Shown piece by piece: positions 1-8,349 of a stretch of DNA of 64,000 nt. The translations under genes and the position numbers were made by a program. The notes beneath the pieces were generated by a model. It ran no database searches, had not been told where the DNA came from, and was given only the letters and a program-made list of their open reading frames with translations. The DNA lies in assembly GCA_965284365.1 (NCBI GenBank), contig OZ260079.1:620001-684000 (forward strand), read 5' to 3'. The stretch is from Phragmitibacter sp965284365 (GTDB taxonomy: Bacteria > Verrucomicrobiota > Verrucomicrobiia > Verrucomicrobiales > Verrucomicrobiaceae). The first letter of the stretch is position 1. Each line of letters begins with the position of its first letter.

Positions 1-113
1 AGGTTTTCCCCACTCGTTTTGGTGATCATAAATTCGGCGGCGGTAGCTGAAGTCAGCAAGCCTGTGAAGGCAAGCGCCGAGGCGGCCATGAAGCGTGAGG
101 CGAAAGAAGGCAT
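1..113 (-). CDS. Secreted protein, N-terminal fragment (runs off window)
   Basis: Only the first 37 or so codons lie in the window; the gene continues past the left edge. The ATG at 113-111 opens a typical Sec signal peptide: basic start (MPSFASRF), a hydrophobic Ala/Leu-rich core, and a probable cleavage after TAA (residues about 24-26), followed by EFMITKTSGEN. The start lies 56 bp after the stop of the PQQ-propeller gene on the same strand, so the two are probably co-transcribed. No function can be assigned from this fragment. Confidence 0.6.
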   Translation of the reverse strand, partial: MPSFASRFMAASALAFTGLLTSATAAEFMITKTSGEN

Positions 114-169
114 GAGGAGGAAGAGAACGGGATTCTAAGGTCGTGAGCCACTGCGAGACAGCGCAGGCA

Positions 170-1495
170 TCAGCGAGCTTCGCTGATCTTGCAAAGGTGC
201 GTTTTGGTGCGAACAAAAAGCGCGCCATCGGCGACTGCAGGTGCGGATGTTACAGGCTCTTGGAACTTACTTCGGGCAAGCACTTTGAACTCCGGGCCAG
301 CAGCGAGAACGGTGGCTTCACCGGCATCACTGAAGAAATAGAGGCGTTCTTTGGTGGCGATAGGCGACGCGATAAACTTCCCGGGAGAAATACGTTCGCT
401 CCAGACGTCCGAGCCATCCTGGAGATTCACGCAAACACCCACGCCAGCGCCCGTGGCCTGAAAAATGTAGCCATTGATGAGGACAGGACTCGAGAGAGCC
501 GCATTGCGCTTATCGCGATCCCAAAGCAACTTTTCGGTGAGATCACCTTTTGTTTCCGGTGTCAATTTGAGTGCCACCAGGTGCGCCCGTTCGGAACCTG
601 TGTTGATATACGCTATGTCCCCCAGAGTCACAGGGCGGGCGGAGGCATTGTATTCCGTATGCCGAATGGTCCACAATTCCTTGCCGGTGCGAGCGTCATA
701 ACCAAAGGCTGCCTTTGAACCCACTGACAGAAGTTGATACTGCTCGCCGACTTTGAAGATCGCGGGGGTGCCGTAAGCTTTGCGCAAGTCACCGTCGCGG
801 GTGGGTTTGCCTGCAGGATCGAGGTCACCGTAATCCGTAGTGCGACTGCTCTTCCAGACGCTCTTGCCCGTGGTCTTGTCCAAAGCGGTGACGAACTGCT
901 GATCAATGCCATCAAACGTGAGGATGATCAGGTTCTCAAAGAGGATCGGCGAGGAGCCCGGGCCGCGGAAATGCCGCACATTGATGTCCCGGCGCTGCCA
1001 CTTCACTTCGGCTGTTTTTGGGTCGAGTTTGGCTGTGCCATAGGTGCCGAAATGCACGTAGACAGCGTCTTCTTCCAGAACGCAGGACGGAGCGGCATAG
1101 TTGTTGACCGGGTTACCCAATTCTTCCGGCGCTTCGTTTTCAAAAAGAAGCTTGTGCTGCACAATGGCGCCGGTGTGGCGGTTGATGGCATAGACATACA
1201 TTTTATGCCCATCCACGGTCGCCGCCGTGAACCAGATCAAATCACCACCAATGACCGGCGAGGAGTGGCCGAGATCCTGAAGCTCGGTTTTCCAGACAAT
1301 GTTTTTTCCGGATGCTTCGTCCCACTCCAAGGGTAATTTGGCAGCTTCACTTTCGGGTACGATTCCATCCCGTGTTGGTCCTTGGCGATCCGGCCAAAAC
1401 AGAGGAGTAACGGCCACTTCGGCAGCCTGCACTGCGAGGGCGGCCGAGGCTAAAGCTATTAAGAAGGCGTGGGAGAATCGGGAGCGTGAAAGCAT
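170..1495 (-). CDS. Secreted PQQ-like beta-propeller protein
   Basis: 441 residues. Residues 1-24 form a signal peptide ending VQA-AE, so the protein is exported. The rest shows repeated blade motifs of the PQQ/quinoprotein-like propeller type, each with a Trp-containing strand (for example NIVWKTE, VKWQRRD, KSVWKS, KELWTIR, SDVWSER) followed by SSP or SPV plus a hydrophobic strand. Such proteins include BamB and many verrucomicrobial and planctomycetal exported propellers of unknown substrate. No typical dehydrogenase active-site signature is evident, so an enzymatic role is not claimed. The gene ends shortly before another exported-protein gene on the same strand, suggesting a two-gene unit. 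Confidence 0.8.
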   Translation of the reverse strand: MLSRSRFSHAFLIALASAALAVQAAEVAVTPLFWPDRQGPTRDGIVPESEAAKLPLEWDEASGKNIVWKTELQDLGHSSPVIGGDLIWFTAATVDGHKMYVYAINRHTGAIVQHKLLFENEAPEELGNPVNNYAAPSCVLEEDAVYVHFGTYGTAKLDPKTAEVKWQRRDINVRHFRGPGSSPILFENLIILTFDGIDQQFVTALDKTTGKSVWKSSRTTDYGDLDPAGKPTRDGDLRKAYGTPAIFKVGEQYQLLSVGSKAAFGYDARTGKELWTIRHTEYNASARPVTLGDIAYINTGSERAHLVALKLTPETKGDLTEKLLWDRDKRNAALSSPVLINGYIFQATGAGVGVCVNLQDGSDVWSERISPGKFIASPIATKERLYFFSDAGEATVLAAGPEFKVLARSKFQEPVTSAPAVADGALFVRTKTHLCKISEAR

Positions 1496-1552
1496 GCGGC
1501 GACGTGGGTCGAATCAGTGGAAAGAAGCAACGCGCGATCAAAGCAAAATCTC

Positions 1553-1592
1553 TCGGCCTTGTGCAACCCCAAAAGGTCCGACACAAGGCCGA
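1553..1592 (-). terminator. Stem-loop after the DUF4126 gene, possible terminator
   Basis: An 11-bp perfect inverted repeat, TCGGCCTTGTG at 1553-1563 and CACAAGGCCGA at 1582-1592, encloses an 18-nt loop. On the minus strand it lies 33 nt beyond the DUF4126 stop and is followed by a moderately T-rich stretch (GAGATTTTGCTTTG) rather than a clean T run. It is placed where a terminator between the DUF4126 gene and the downstream propeller gene would be expected, but could also be a leader structure. Confidence 0.45.
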
Positions 1593-1624
1593 CATCGATA
1601 GGCCAAGTCTTTGAGGGGATGCTC

Positions 1625-2914
1625 TCAGCGAATCGCCGGCAAGGGAGCGAGTTCTGCTTCCTTGGGTGCCTCTGCTTTAACTGTCTCAGCTTCAGGTTCC
1701 GCATTTTCATGCGTGAACTCGGCATCCATCGGCTCTGCGCCCGCAAGTTGAGCGTTGGAATATACCGGTTCGCCATGAGCGGGTTCTTCAGCGTGTTGAG
1801 TGGGGTCGGGAGCTTCCGGTTCTGACGCAGGTGCGGATTCTGGATAGTGATCAGGAGCCGGATCGTAAGTTTGAGGCGAGGCAAGCACGTCTGACACCAC
1901 CGCCGTTTCCACGTCCGGCTTGATCACCGTGACCAATGTCTCGGCCGTATCTCCTTCGCCGCGGGGAAAGCGGAACACTGCCCGGTAGACCGGCGATTCC
2001 ACAAGCAGGTTCTCGCTGAGGAATTTTGATTCCGTGCGGGCCACCGCATTCACCAGTGGCATTTTAAAAAGGCGATGACGGAGGCCTTTGATGGCCGCGA
2101 AGTAGAGAGCCTCCCGATCCTTGGTCACCACCAGGATGCCTTCCAGATTCCCGGAAAGGCCCTTTAAGCCTTTGGCTTTCCCGCTGAGGCAGGGCACGGT
2201 GGAGAGGACCGCATCCTCAGAGAGAGCGGCTTTCATCAAAAGCAGATCCCGCAGTTCCAGGCTAATATTTTTGGACAGGGCGACTGGTTCCACCAGAGGC
2301 TGACGTCGGCCAGGCATTTTCAGTTTGTTCCAGGCAAGCCAAAGGGTCGCTCGGGCGGCGCGCCACATGCGGGGAAAAATCAGCCATAGGATGAAGAGAA
2401 TTGCCGAAAACACCGCCAGGGCGATGGCAGGGTGCAAGAGCGTCAGAGCCACACCACCAGCCACCGCCACGTCTTCCGTGACACTCATGGTAACGTTGGA
2501 GGCTGGTTCGGGCGAATGGTTGATCAGCAACCGGGTGCCTGCCTTGGCGGAGTGGGTTGTGAGGGCCGCGCCACCTGCCAACAGTCCTGCGACCACCTGC
2601 ATGTAAGGCTCCATTTCCCCGAGAGCTTGAATGCTCAGCAGGACACCGCCCACCGGACGAATGAGCGTGTGCACCGTGTCCCAGAGCGAGTCCACCCAAG
2701 GGACTTTATCCGCAACAAACTCGACTACAAAAAGCACACCGGCCACCGCCAGGACAATGGGATGCCCCAGCATCTCCAGGTTTTGATAGTGGGCAGCCAG
2801 GTCCAGGAAATTGAACCGGATCGCCAAGCCCGTCAGCAGCACGGTGAGATAGAGGTTCACGCCTGCCAATGTGGCGAGACCCAGGGCAACACCGAGTTGA
2901 TCGAGAACTTGCAT
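1625..2914 (-). CDS. DUF4126 family membrane protein with C-terminal extension
   Basis: 429 residues. The N-terminal half (about 1-200) matches the DUF4126 pattern: a Gly/Ala-rich start (LGVALGLATLAGVNLYLTV), several hydrophobic segments and the VADKVPWVDSLWDTVHT loop, all typical of this uncharacterised inner-membrane family. After the last membrane segment (about 165-185) comes a soluble domain of about 150 residues, then an acidic, Pro/Glu-rich tail (about 350-429) that is probably disordered. DUF4126 proteins are usually shorter, so the C-terminal half is an extension. No biochemical role is known. It stands alone on the minus strand, with MazG upstream. Confidence 0.75.
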   Translation of the reverse strand: MQVLDQLGVALGLATLAGVNLYLTVLLTGLAIRFNFLDLAAHYQNLEMLGHPIVLAVAGVLFVVEFVADKVPWVDSLWDTVHTLIRPVGGVLLSIQALGEMEPYMQVVAGLLAGGAALTTHSAKAGTRLLINHSPEPASNVTMSVTEDVAVAGGVALTLLHPAIALAVFSAILFILWLIFPRMWRAARATLWLAWNKLKMPGRRQPLVEPVALSKNISLELRDLLLMKAALSEDAVLSTVPCLSGKAKGLKGLSGNLEGILVVTKDREALYFAAIKGLRHRLFKMPLVNAVARTESKFLSENLLVESPVYRAVFRFPRGEGDTAETLVTVIKPDVETAVVSDVLASPQTYDPAPDHYPESAPASEPEAPDPTQHAEEPAHGEPVYSNAQLAGAEPMDAEFTHENAEPEAETVKAEAPKEAELAPLPAIR

Positions 2915-2988
2915 GGTAGACCTACACTATCACCGCCTCTGACGGAAATCGAGCCCCACCGTTCAATGGGGTGTACGGATTGAAGCAC

Positions 2989-3792
2989 TCAGCCTGGAAT
3001 CTTCGCCAGTTTGATCGCGTCCCACGCGGCATCCATCTGCTCCAGCGTCGCTTTCCCCAAGGGCACACCCTGCTTCGCCACCTCGTCTTCTACCTTACCA
3101 AAGCGGTCTTCAAATTTGTGGTTGGCCTCCGTAAGCGCCAATTCGGCATCGACGCCCAGTTTCCTCGCCAGATTCACCACCGTGAACAGCAAGTCGCCCA
3201 CTTCCTCCCGGACAGCCGCCTCGTCTCCGTTTGCGAGCGCTTCGATGATTTCTTCGGTCTCCTCCTTTAGCTTGGCTACGACCGGGTCGGTGTTGGGCCA
3301 GTCGAAGCCCACTTTCGCGGCTTTCTTTTGAAGCTTCTGAGCTCGCATCAATGCAGGCAGGCCATGCGATATGCCGCCCAGATGCTTCTGGGGTTTATTC
3401 CCCTTTTCTGTCTGCTTGATCACATCCCATTGAGTGAGCACCGCATCTGAAGTCTCTGCCACAGCATCGCCAAACACATGGGGGTGGCGACGAATCAGCT
3501 TTTCCGTGATACCACGGGCTATGTCATCCAGGGTGAAAGCACCGGACTCGCTAGCAATCTCCGCGTGGAACACCGGCTGCAGCAAAAGATCCCCAAGCTC
3601 CTCACAAAAGTGCTTCATGTCGCCACTACGCGCGGCTTCAGCCACCTCATAGGCTTCCTCCAGCAGATGGGGAAGCAGGGACTCGTGAGTCTGCTCCGCG
3701 TCCCATGGGCAGCCACCCGGAGCCCTCAGGCGATGCATCACATCCCGAAGTTGCTGGAGAGGATTGTCATCTACTGGTTCTAAAGCCGACAT
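2989..3792 (-). CDS. mazG: Nucleoside triphosphate pyrophosphohydrolase MazG
   Basis: 267 residues from the ATG at 3792. A longer reading frame runs upstream to 3993, but its first 67 residues do not look like MazG and overlap the MOSC gene, so the internal ATG (MSALEPVDDN) is preferred. Two tandem MazG domains are visible, each with the metal-binding EExxE...EExxD arrangement: LEEAYEV...CEELGDLLLQ near residues 40-70, and KEETEEI...REEVGDLLF near residues 175-210. The opening RLRAPGGCPWDAEQTHESL is the classic MazG N-terminal signature. The enzyme hydrolyses (d)NTPs to monophosphates and pyrophosphate, limiting non-canonical nucleotides and, in E. coli, modulating ppGpp. The upstream MOSC gene ends 44 bp away on the same strand. 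Confidence 0.93.
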   Translation of the reverse strand: MSALEPVDDNPLQQLRDVMHRLRAPGGCPWDAEQTHESLLPHLLEEAYEVAEAARSGDMKHFCEELGDLLLQPVFHAEIASESGAFTLDDIARGITEKLIRRHPHVFGDAVAETSDAVLTQWDVIKQTEKGNKPQKHLGGISHGLPALMRAQKLQKKAAKVGFDWPNTDPVVAKLKEETEEIIEALANGDEAAVREEVGDLLFTVVNLARKLGVDAELALTEANHKFEDRFGKVEDEVAKQGVPLGKATLEQMDAAWDAIKLAKIPG

Positions 3793-3836
3793 CGTGGAGC
3801 ATGCCGCTACCTGGGTGCAGTTGCAACGATTCGCGG

Positions 3837-4316
3837 CTACAAAGCAGTGGGCTCCGAAACTGGGGATACGGCATCTCCTATGGTCAGTTCCCCGCCATGG
3901 ATCACTGATGCATAGATGCCGCCTGACCGAGCTAGACCTCGCAAGAGAATAGGCAGCCCCAGCATTTGAGACAAATATGAGCACGGTGGGCACGGTCGAA
4001 GACCACGAAGCCTAACTGGCCCTATCGTGAATTCACGGTCTATGAGATCTGACAGGCAGACCCCTTCAGTAATGAGGTTCCTGCGTGTCTGAGCGGGATG
4101 CAAAGCAATACCAGAAAATCGCTCAAAATCCCATGCCGCCTCAATCTCAAAAAGGGTCACATCATGAGCTCCGGGGTAGTGAGAATAGGTTCCCGCAGCC
4201 CGCTCATAACGATCACCAGCCAATCCACGCCCGGCGATGGCCTCAATGGTGCTGGCGCATTCCATTGGCGTCCCCTTTTCTGACGCGTAGTAGATATCCA
4301 GAAGCCGACCGTTCAT
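3837..4316 (-). CDS. MOSC domain-containing protein
   Basis: 159 residues from ATG 4316. The frame is open further upstream, but that part overlaps the sigma-factor gene and gives Arg-rich nonsense. The MOSC fold is recognisable from the AGRGLAGDRY motif near residue 30, a central RRNLITEGV strand, the GPVRLRGLRPCPPC segment carrying the conserved cysteine region, and a terminal HGGELTIGD. MOSC domains bind or handle molybdenum-cofactor sulfur, as in MoCo sulfurase C-termini and YiiM-like proteins. The substrate here is unknown. It fits a genome that also encodes moaA and a molybdopterin nitrate reductase in this window, but no direct link is shown. Confidence 0.85.
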   Translation of the reverse strand: MNGRLLDIYYASEKGTPMECASTIEAIAGRGLAGDRYERAAGTYSHYPGAHDVTLFEIEAAWDFERFSGIALHPAQTRRNLITEGVCLSDLIDREFTIGPVRLRGLRPCPPCSYLSQMLGLPILLRGLARSGGIYASVIHGGELTIGDAVSPVSEPTAL

Positions 4317-4389
4317 GACACCAACCAAACGGAGTGTTGCCGAAAAACAATCACTCCGCTTTGACTCAGACACCGCCTGAGCTGGATGA

Positions 4390-5289
4390 TCAATCCACCA
4401 ACGCGGTAGCCTTATCCTTCTTCTTGCGCTTCTTGCCACCGGCATTGCGGAGCGCCTTTGGAATCGGATCTTCCTTTTTCTGCAAGGCACGGCGCAGCTT
4501 GCGCAGGGCGATATTCTGAAGCTGGCGGATACGTTCGCGGGTCACGCCGAATTCCTGGCCGACTTCCTCCAAAGTACGGGCCTTCTGGCCGTTCAGGCCG
4601 AATCGGGCGTCGATGATCTTGCGCTCACGCTCATCCAGAACGGTCAAAAGACCGTCGAGCTGGCTGTGCATGTTCTTGTGGCTGAGCAGGTCGAAAGGCG
4701 TCTGGGCGTTTTCATCGCCCACGATTTCGCCGAATTCGGTACTGTCGTCGTCGCTGATCGGCGCATCCAGGGAGGCCGGGCGCATGGAGGCAACCTTAAG
4801 CTGGCTCAGCTTGCCACGATCAATCCCGATTTCTTCCGAAAGCTCGTCGTCGGTAGGTTCACGGCCGAGTTCTTCAGACATGGCCATGGCGACACGGCGC
4901 ATTTTGGAGATCTTATCGACCATGTGGACAGGCAGACGAATCGTCTTGGACTGGTTCGCCAAGGCGCGTTTGATAGACTGCTTGATCCACCAAGCCGCGT
5001 AGGTGGAGAGCTTGCCACCCTTATTAGGGTCAAAACGTTCCACGGCCTTCATGAGGCCGATGTTTCCTTCAGAAATCAAATCGAGAAGAGGCAGACCGTA
5101 ATTTGCGTAATCTTGGGCAATCTTGACCACAAGGCGCAAATTCGCGCGAATCATGTGGGAGCGAGCTTCCGGATCACCGCGCTTAATGCGGTCCGCGAGC
5201 TCCACTTCCTGTTGGGGGGTCAAAAGATCGGTCTTGCCAATTTCACGAAGGTAGATCTTGATACCGCCGTCGAGTTCCATATTAGCCAT
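4390..5289 (-). CDS. RNA polymerase sigma-70 factor, group 2 (RpoS/SigB-like)
   Basis: 299 residues. It lacks region 1.1 and starts directly with region 1.2 (IKIYLREIGKTDLLTPQQE). Region 2 is intact (NLRLVVKIAQDYANYGLPLLDLISEGNIGLMKAVERFDP, then STYAAWWIKQSIKRAL), followed by region 3 and region 4.2 (GVTRERIRQLQNIALRKLRRAL). The C-terminus is a Lys-rich tail (GGKKRKKKDK). A full primary sigma factor is encoded at 13.8-15.6 kb, so this is a second, shorter sigma, probably a stress or stationary-phase factor. In many cyanobacterial, verrucomicrobial and proteobacterial genomes such proteins are annotated RpoD or RpoS. I leave the symbol blank because orthology to rpoS cannot be decided from sequence alone. 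Confidence 0.9.
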   Translation of the reverse strand: MANMELDGGIKIYLREIGKTDLLTPQQEVELADRIKRGDPEARSHMIRANLRLVVKIAQDYANYGLPLLDLISEGNIGLMKAVERFDPNKGGKLSTYAAWWIKQSIKRALANQSKTIRLPVHMVDKISKMRRVAMAMSEELGREPTDDELSEEIGIDRGKLSQLKVASMRPASLDAPISDDDSTEFGEIVGDENAQTPFDLLSHKNMHSQLDGLLTVLDERERKIIDARFGLNGQKARTLEEVGQEFGVTRERIRQLQNIALRKLRRALQKKEDPIPKALRNAGGKKRKKKDKATALVD

Positions 5290-5751
5290 AAGTGAGAAAA
5301 GGGCAATTTTTACAATTGGGGGTTCTCAGCATAACATCTTAACTGAAAACTTCTTCCAAAATTTAAGCAAAATCTTTGCCAGTTGGACTTGTTCATCTTG
5401 TCACCTGCCTCGGCTTCCCTAGGTGCGCACAGGGCGCCAAAAAAGGTCTGGCCGAAGATGCATTCAGGGTGACTGCTCATTTTTTTCCGTCGGGAGTGAT
5501 GAATCAAGGAATGATTGCAAAACGCTAGGCTTGATCCTTTAAACGGTCGAACTGGCACCGAAATTGGACAAATTTTTGCCCGTTCTTCAAAGCATACGGA
5601 CGGCAGGGTTATTTAGGATGTCTGTAAAAAAACAGACACCTACCGTCGGATATGATCTTCTTTCCGAGCCGGGGGACAAAAAAACAGGCCGGAGGGTCAC
5701 TCCGGCCTGCTGGGGGATTTATTTAACGAGAGCTGGTCTCAGGCAATCCGA
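5290..5751. other. Intergenic region between groEL and the group-2 sigma gene
   Basis: About 460 bp without a convincing gene. It contains the groEL terminator at its right end (5685-5709) and, nearest 5290, a more AT-rich stretch that should carry the sigma-gene promoter. On the minus strand TTGGAA and TTAAGAT/TATGCT-like hexamers are present, but the spacing is not good enough to call a promoter. Short open frames here have no recognisable product. Confidence 0.5.
5678..5709 (-). terminator. Rho-independent terminator of groEL
   Basis: CAGGCCGGAG (5685-5694) and CTCCGGCCTG (5700-5709) form a perfect 10-bp GC-rich stem with a 5-nt loop. Read on the minus strand it is followed directly by seven Ts (5684-5678). 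It sits about 40 bp past the groEL stop. Confidence 0.9.
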
Positions 5752-7380
5752 TTACATCATGCCGTCCATACCGCCGCCGTGGGAGTGAGCGGCTTCGCCC
5801 TTCTCTTCTTTCGGGATGTCGCTGATGAGGCACTCGGTGGTGAGGAGCAGACCGCTGATGGAAGCGGCGTTCTGCAGGGCGCTGCGGGTTACCTTGGTAG
5901 GATCCACGACACCAGCCTTGATGAGGTCAACGTATTCGCCGGTGGCGACGTTGTACCCGGTGTTGCCTTTGCCCTTCTTCACTTCTGCGACGATGAGAGC
6001 ACCTTCCACACCCGCGTTGGCGGCGAGCTGGCGGAGAGGGGCTTCAATGGCACGGAACACGATCTGAGCGCCGGTAGCTTCGTCACCCGTGAGCTTCAGG
6101 GTGTTGATAGCGGACTGGGCGCGGATGAGAGCGACACCACCCCCTGGGACGATGCCTTCTTCCACTGCAGCGCGAGTGGCATGCAGGGCGTCTTCCACGC
6201 GGGCTTTCTTTTCCTTCATCTCAGTTTCGGTGGCAGCACCGACGTTGATGACGGCCACACCCCCGGCGAGCTTCGCAAGGCGCTCCTGGAGCTTCTCACG
6301 GTCATAATCGCTGGTGGTTTCGTCGATCTGGCGGCGGATTTGATTCACACGGCCGGAGATCGCGTCGCTGGTGCCTTCACCTTCAACGATCGTGGTGTTT
6401 TCCTTGTCCACGGTGATGCGCTTGGCCTTACCGAGGTCGCTGAGCTCAAGGTTTTCAAGCTTGATGCCGAGGTCTTCGGTGATGCAACGGCCACCGGTGA
6501 GGATGGCGATGTCTTCCAGCATGGCCTTACGGCGGTCGCCGAAGCCAGGAGCCTTGACGGCGCAGATGTTGAGGGTGCCGCGCAGGCGGTTCACCACCAA
6601 GGTGGCGAGAGCTTCACCTTCGACGTCTTCTGCGATGATCAGAAGAGGCTTGCCGGTGCGGGCCACTTTCTCAAGGAGAGGAAGGAGGTCCTTCAGGCTG
6701 CTGACCTTCTTCTCGTGAATCAGGATGAGCGCGTTGTCGAGCAGCACTTCCATGCTCTCGGCATTCGTCACGAAGTAAGGGCTGAGGTAGCCCTTGTCGA
6801 ATTGCATACCTTCCACGACGTCGAGGGTCGTTTCGATGCTCTTCGCTTCTTCCACGGTGATGGTGCCGTCTTTGCCCACTTTGTCCATGGCGTCGGCAAT
6901 GATCTTGCCGATTTCAGCGTCCCAGTTGGCGGAGACGGTGGCGACCTGAGCGATCTCCGTAGCGTTCGTGACGGGGTTGCTGATTTCTTTCAGCTTGGCC
7001 ACGACTGCTTCGGTGGCCTTCATGATGCCGCGTTGCAGGGAGGTTGGGTTGGCGCCGGCGGTCACGTTGCGGAGACCCTCGGTGTAGATAGCCTCGGCGA
7101 GCACCGTGGCGGTCGTGGTGCCGTCACCGGCCACGTCGCTGGTCTTGCTGGAGACTTCCTTCACGAGCTGAGCGCCCATGTTTTCATAAGGATCGGAAAG
7201 TTCGATTTCCTTGGCCACGGTCACACCGTCTTTGGTGATGGTGGGGGAACCGAATTTCTTTTCCAGGATCACGTTGCGGCCGGAAGGCCCAAGCGTGGCT
7301 TTGACCGCACGTGCGATCTTTTGGACGCCGCGCAGGAGTGCCTGACGAGCGCCTTCATCGAAGTTGAGTTGTTTAGCCAT
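5752..7380 (-). CDS. groEL: Chaperonin GroEL (Hsp60)
   Basis: 542 residues, normal length for GroEL. It forms the double-ring folding chamber in the cytoplasm and works with GroES and ATP. Diagnostic segments are present: the N-terminal AKQLNFDEGARQALLRGV, GPSGRNVILEKKFGSP, the ATP-binding DGTTTATVLAEAI near residue 87, apical-domain GYLSPYFVTN, and GGGVALIRA near residue 412. The C-terminus ends in a short Gly-Met tail (GGGMDGMM). A His pair precedes this tail. It lies 69 bp downstream of groES and ends at a strong terminator, so groES-groEL is a standard heat-shock operon. No CIRCE element was found upstream. Confidence 0.99.
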   Translation of the reverse strand: MAKQLNFDEGARQALLRGVQKIARAVKATLGPSGRNVILEKKFGSPTITKDGVTVAKEIELSDPYENMGAQLVKEVSSKTSDVAGDGTTTATVLAEAIYTEGLRNVTAGANPTSLQRGIMKATEAVVAKLKEISNPVTNATEIAQVATVSANWDAEIGKIIADAMDKVGKDGTITVEEAKSIETTLDVVEGMQFDKGYLSPYFVTNAESMEVLLDNALILIHEKKVSSLKDLLPLLEKVARTGKPLLIIAEDVEGEALATLVVNRLRGTLNICAVKAPGFGDRRKAMLEDIAILTGGRCITEDLGIKLENLELSDLGKAKRITVDKENTTIVEGEGTSDAISGRVNQIRRQIDETTSDYDREKLQERLAKLAGGVAVINVGAATETEMKEKKARVEDALHATRAAVEEGIVPGGGVALIRAQSAINTLKLTGDEATGAQIVFRAIEAPLRQLAANAGVEGALIVAEVKKGKGNTGYNVATGEYVDLIKAGVVDPTKVTRSALQNAASISGLLLTTECLISDIPKEEKGEAAHSHGGGMDGMM

Positions 7381-7449
7381 GTTCTTGTCTGTTTTAAGTT
7401 TTGTTAATTGAGTAGTTGGAGGAGCGAAAGCGCGAACGCAGCGCTACAC

Positions 7450-7740
7450 TTAGGCGAGAATGCCGAGGACGTCTGACTCGTTGACGATGAGGACGTCGTC
7501 GCCGTCCACTTTGACTTCAGTGCCGCCGTATTTGGAGATAAGGACCTTGTCGCCGACCTTCACGGTGAAGACTACGTCTTTGCCTTCGTCGTCTTTGCCG
7601 GTGCCGAGGGAAAGAACTTCAGCCTCTTGGGGTTTTTCTTTTGCGGTGTCTGGCAGGAAGATGCCGCCTGCCGTTTTTTCTTCACTGGTGACTCGCTTCA
7701 CAAGAATGCGGCGGCCCAGAGGTGTGATTTTGGTAGCCAT
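7450..7740 (-). CDS. groES: Co-chaperonin GroES (Hsp10)
   Basis: 96 residues, full length. It caps the GroEL chamber as a heptamer. The start MATKITPLGRRILVKRV, the mobile loop (about residues 18-33, SEEKTAGGIFLPDTAKEKP) and the central VGDKVLISKYGGTEVKVDG with the terminal VLIVNESDVLGIL are all typical. It is first in the groES-groEL operon. Its 5' region holds a large stem-loop (7793-7839). Confidence 0.98.
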   Translation of the reverse strand: MATKITPLGRRILVKRVTSEEKTAGGIFLPDTAKEKPQEAEVLSLGTGKDDEGKDVVFTVKVGDKVLISKYGGTEVKVDGDDVLIVNESDVLGILA

Positions 7741-7792
7741 GGTTGGTATGCAGTATGCTATTCGGGTTTACGTGTTGTGTTTTGGTTTGGTT

Positions 7793-7839
7793 CACCCAGC
7801 TAGTCCGTGCCGCAAGTGCGGCACGGGCTGGCTGGGGTG
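7793..7839 (-). promoter_or_regulatory. Large stem-loop upstream of groES
   Basis: Two arms of 22-23 nt (7793-7814 and 7817-7839) are nearly perfectly complementary. The core CCGTGCCGCA/TGCGGCACGG is perfect and the outer part pairs with a few G-U/A-C changes and one bulge. It lies 53-99 bp upstream of the groES start, where CIRCE or a thermosensor would be expected, and no T run follows on either strand, so it is a poor terminator. It could be a DNA operator palindrome or an RNA leader hairpin. Confidence 0.5.
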
Positions 7840-7920
7840 AAAGTAAGGGTTGCCTATGACAATAGGAAAGTGGTGTAGACGCGGGTGCTTCAGGAGAGGT
7901 GCTTTGCAGGTATCTTGAGA

Positions 7921-8181
7921 TTATTCCCAGCCTTCCTCTTCCATCTCGTCGAATTCATCGCCTGCCAGAAATGCGGCGTCCGCCAGACCGCTGACTTTGT
8001 TGAGGAAGAACAAACCGACGACCGATTTGCCATCTTCACCGAAAAGCGTGAGCGTCCCCTTTTCGGTGTCGAACTGATAGTTGGAGGCGCTTACATGAAT
8101 AGGGCCCATCGCATCTTGGATGAAGATCGCGAATTCCTTCATTTCAGGCACATCATTGATGGCGAATTTCTTGGCGCTCAT
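7921..8181 (-). CDS. Small conserved-looking acidic protein, unknown function
   Basis: 86 residues, cytoplasmic, no signal peptide or membrane segment. The sequence alternates short beta-like stretches (GPIHVSASNYQFD, GTLTLFGEDGKSVVGLFFL) and ends in a strongly acidic tail (AGDEFDEMEEEGWE). I do not recognise the family. It lies between dnaK and groES on the same strand, so it may be transcribed with the heat-shock genes. That position is the only functional hint. Codon use resembles the neighbours, and the ATG at 8181 is the only sensible start. Confidence 0.65.
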   Translation of the reverse strand: MSAKKFAINDVPEMKEFAIFIQDAMGPIHVSASNYQFDTEKGTLTLFGEDGKSVVGLFFLNKVSGLADAAFLAGDEFDEMEEEGWE

Positions 8182-8349
8182 GGGAAAAATTAAGAGAGGG
8201 CGAACTTAGAAACCTGTATCGCTAAGATGCTCAATCTAGAGTCTGAGCGTGGCTCAGGTCAGGGGGCGTTGGACGAATGTGGCGACGAAATCCGGGGACA
8301 TCTTCTTCTCTTTGGAAGCGATGCCCCCAGTTTAAATGGGTTCGGGTGA

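Noticed and set aside
3793..3993. N-terminal extension of MazG
   Set aside because: The sequence is Arg/Cys-rich without MazG similarity and overlaps the MOSC gene.
5779..7407. A 542-codon open frame opposite groEL
   Set aside because: It mirrors the groEL codons and encodes His/Gly/Asp-rich sequence without homology; a typical antisense artefact of strongly biased codons.
8243..8257. Terminator after dnaK
   Set aside because: CTGAGC/GCTCAG is only a 6-bp stem with a 3-nt loop and no T run.
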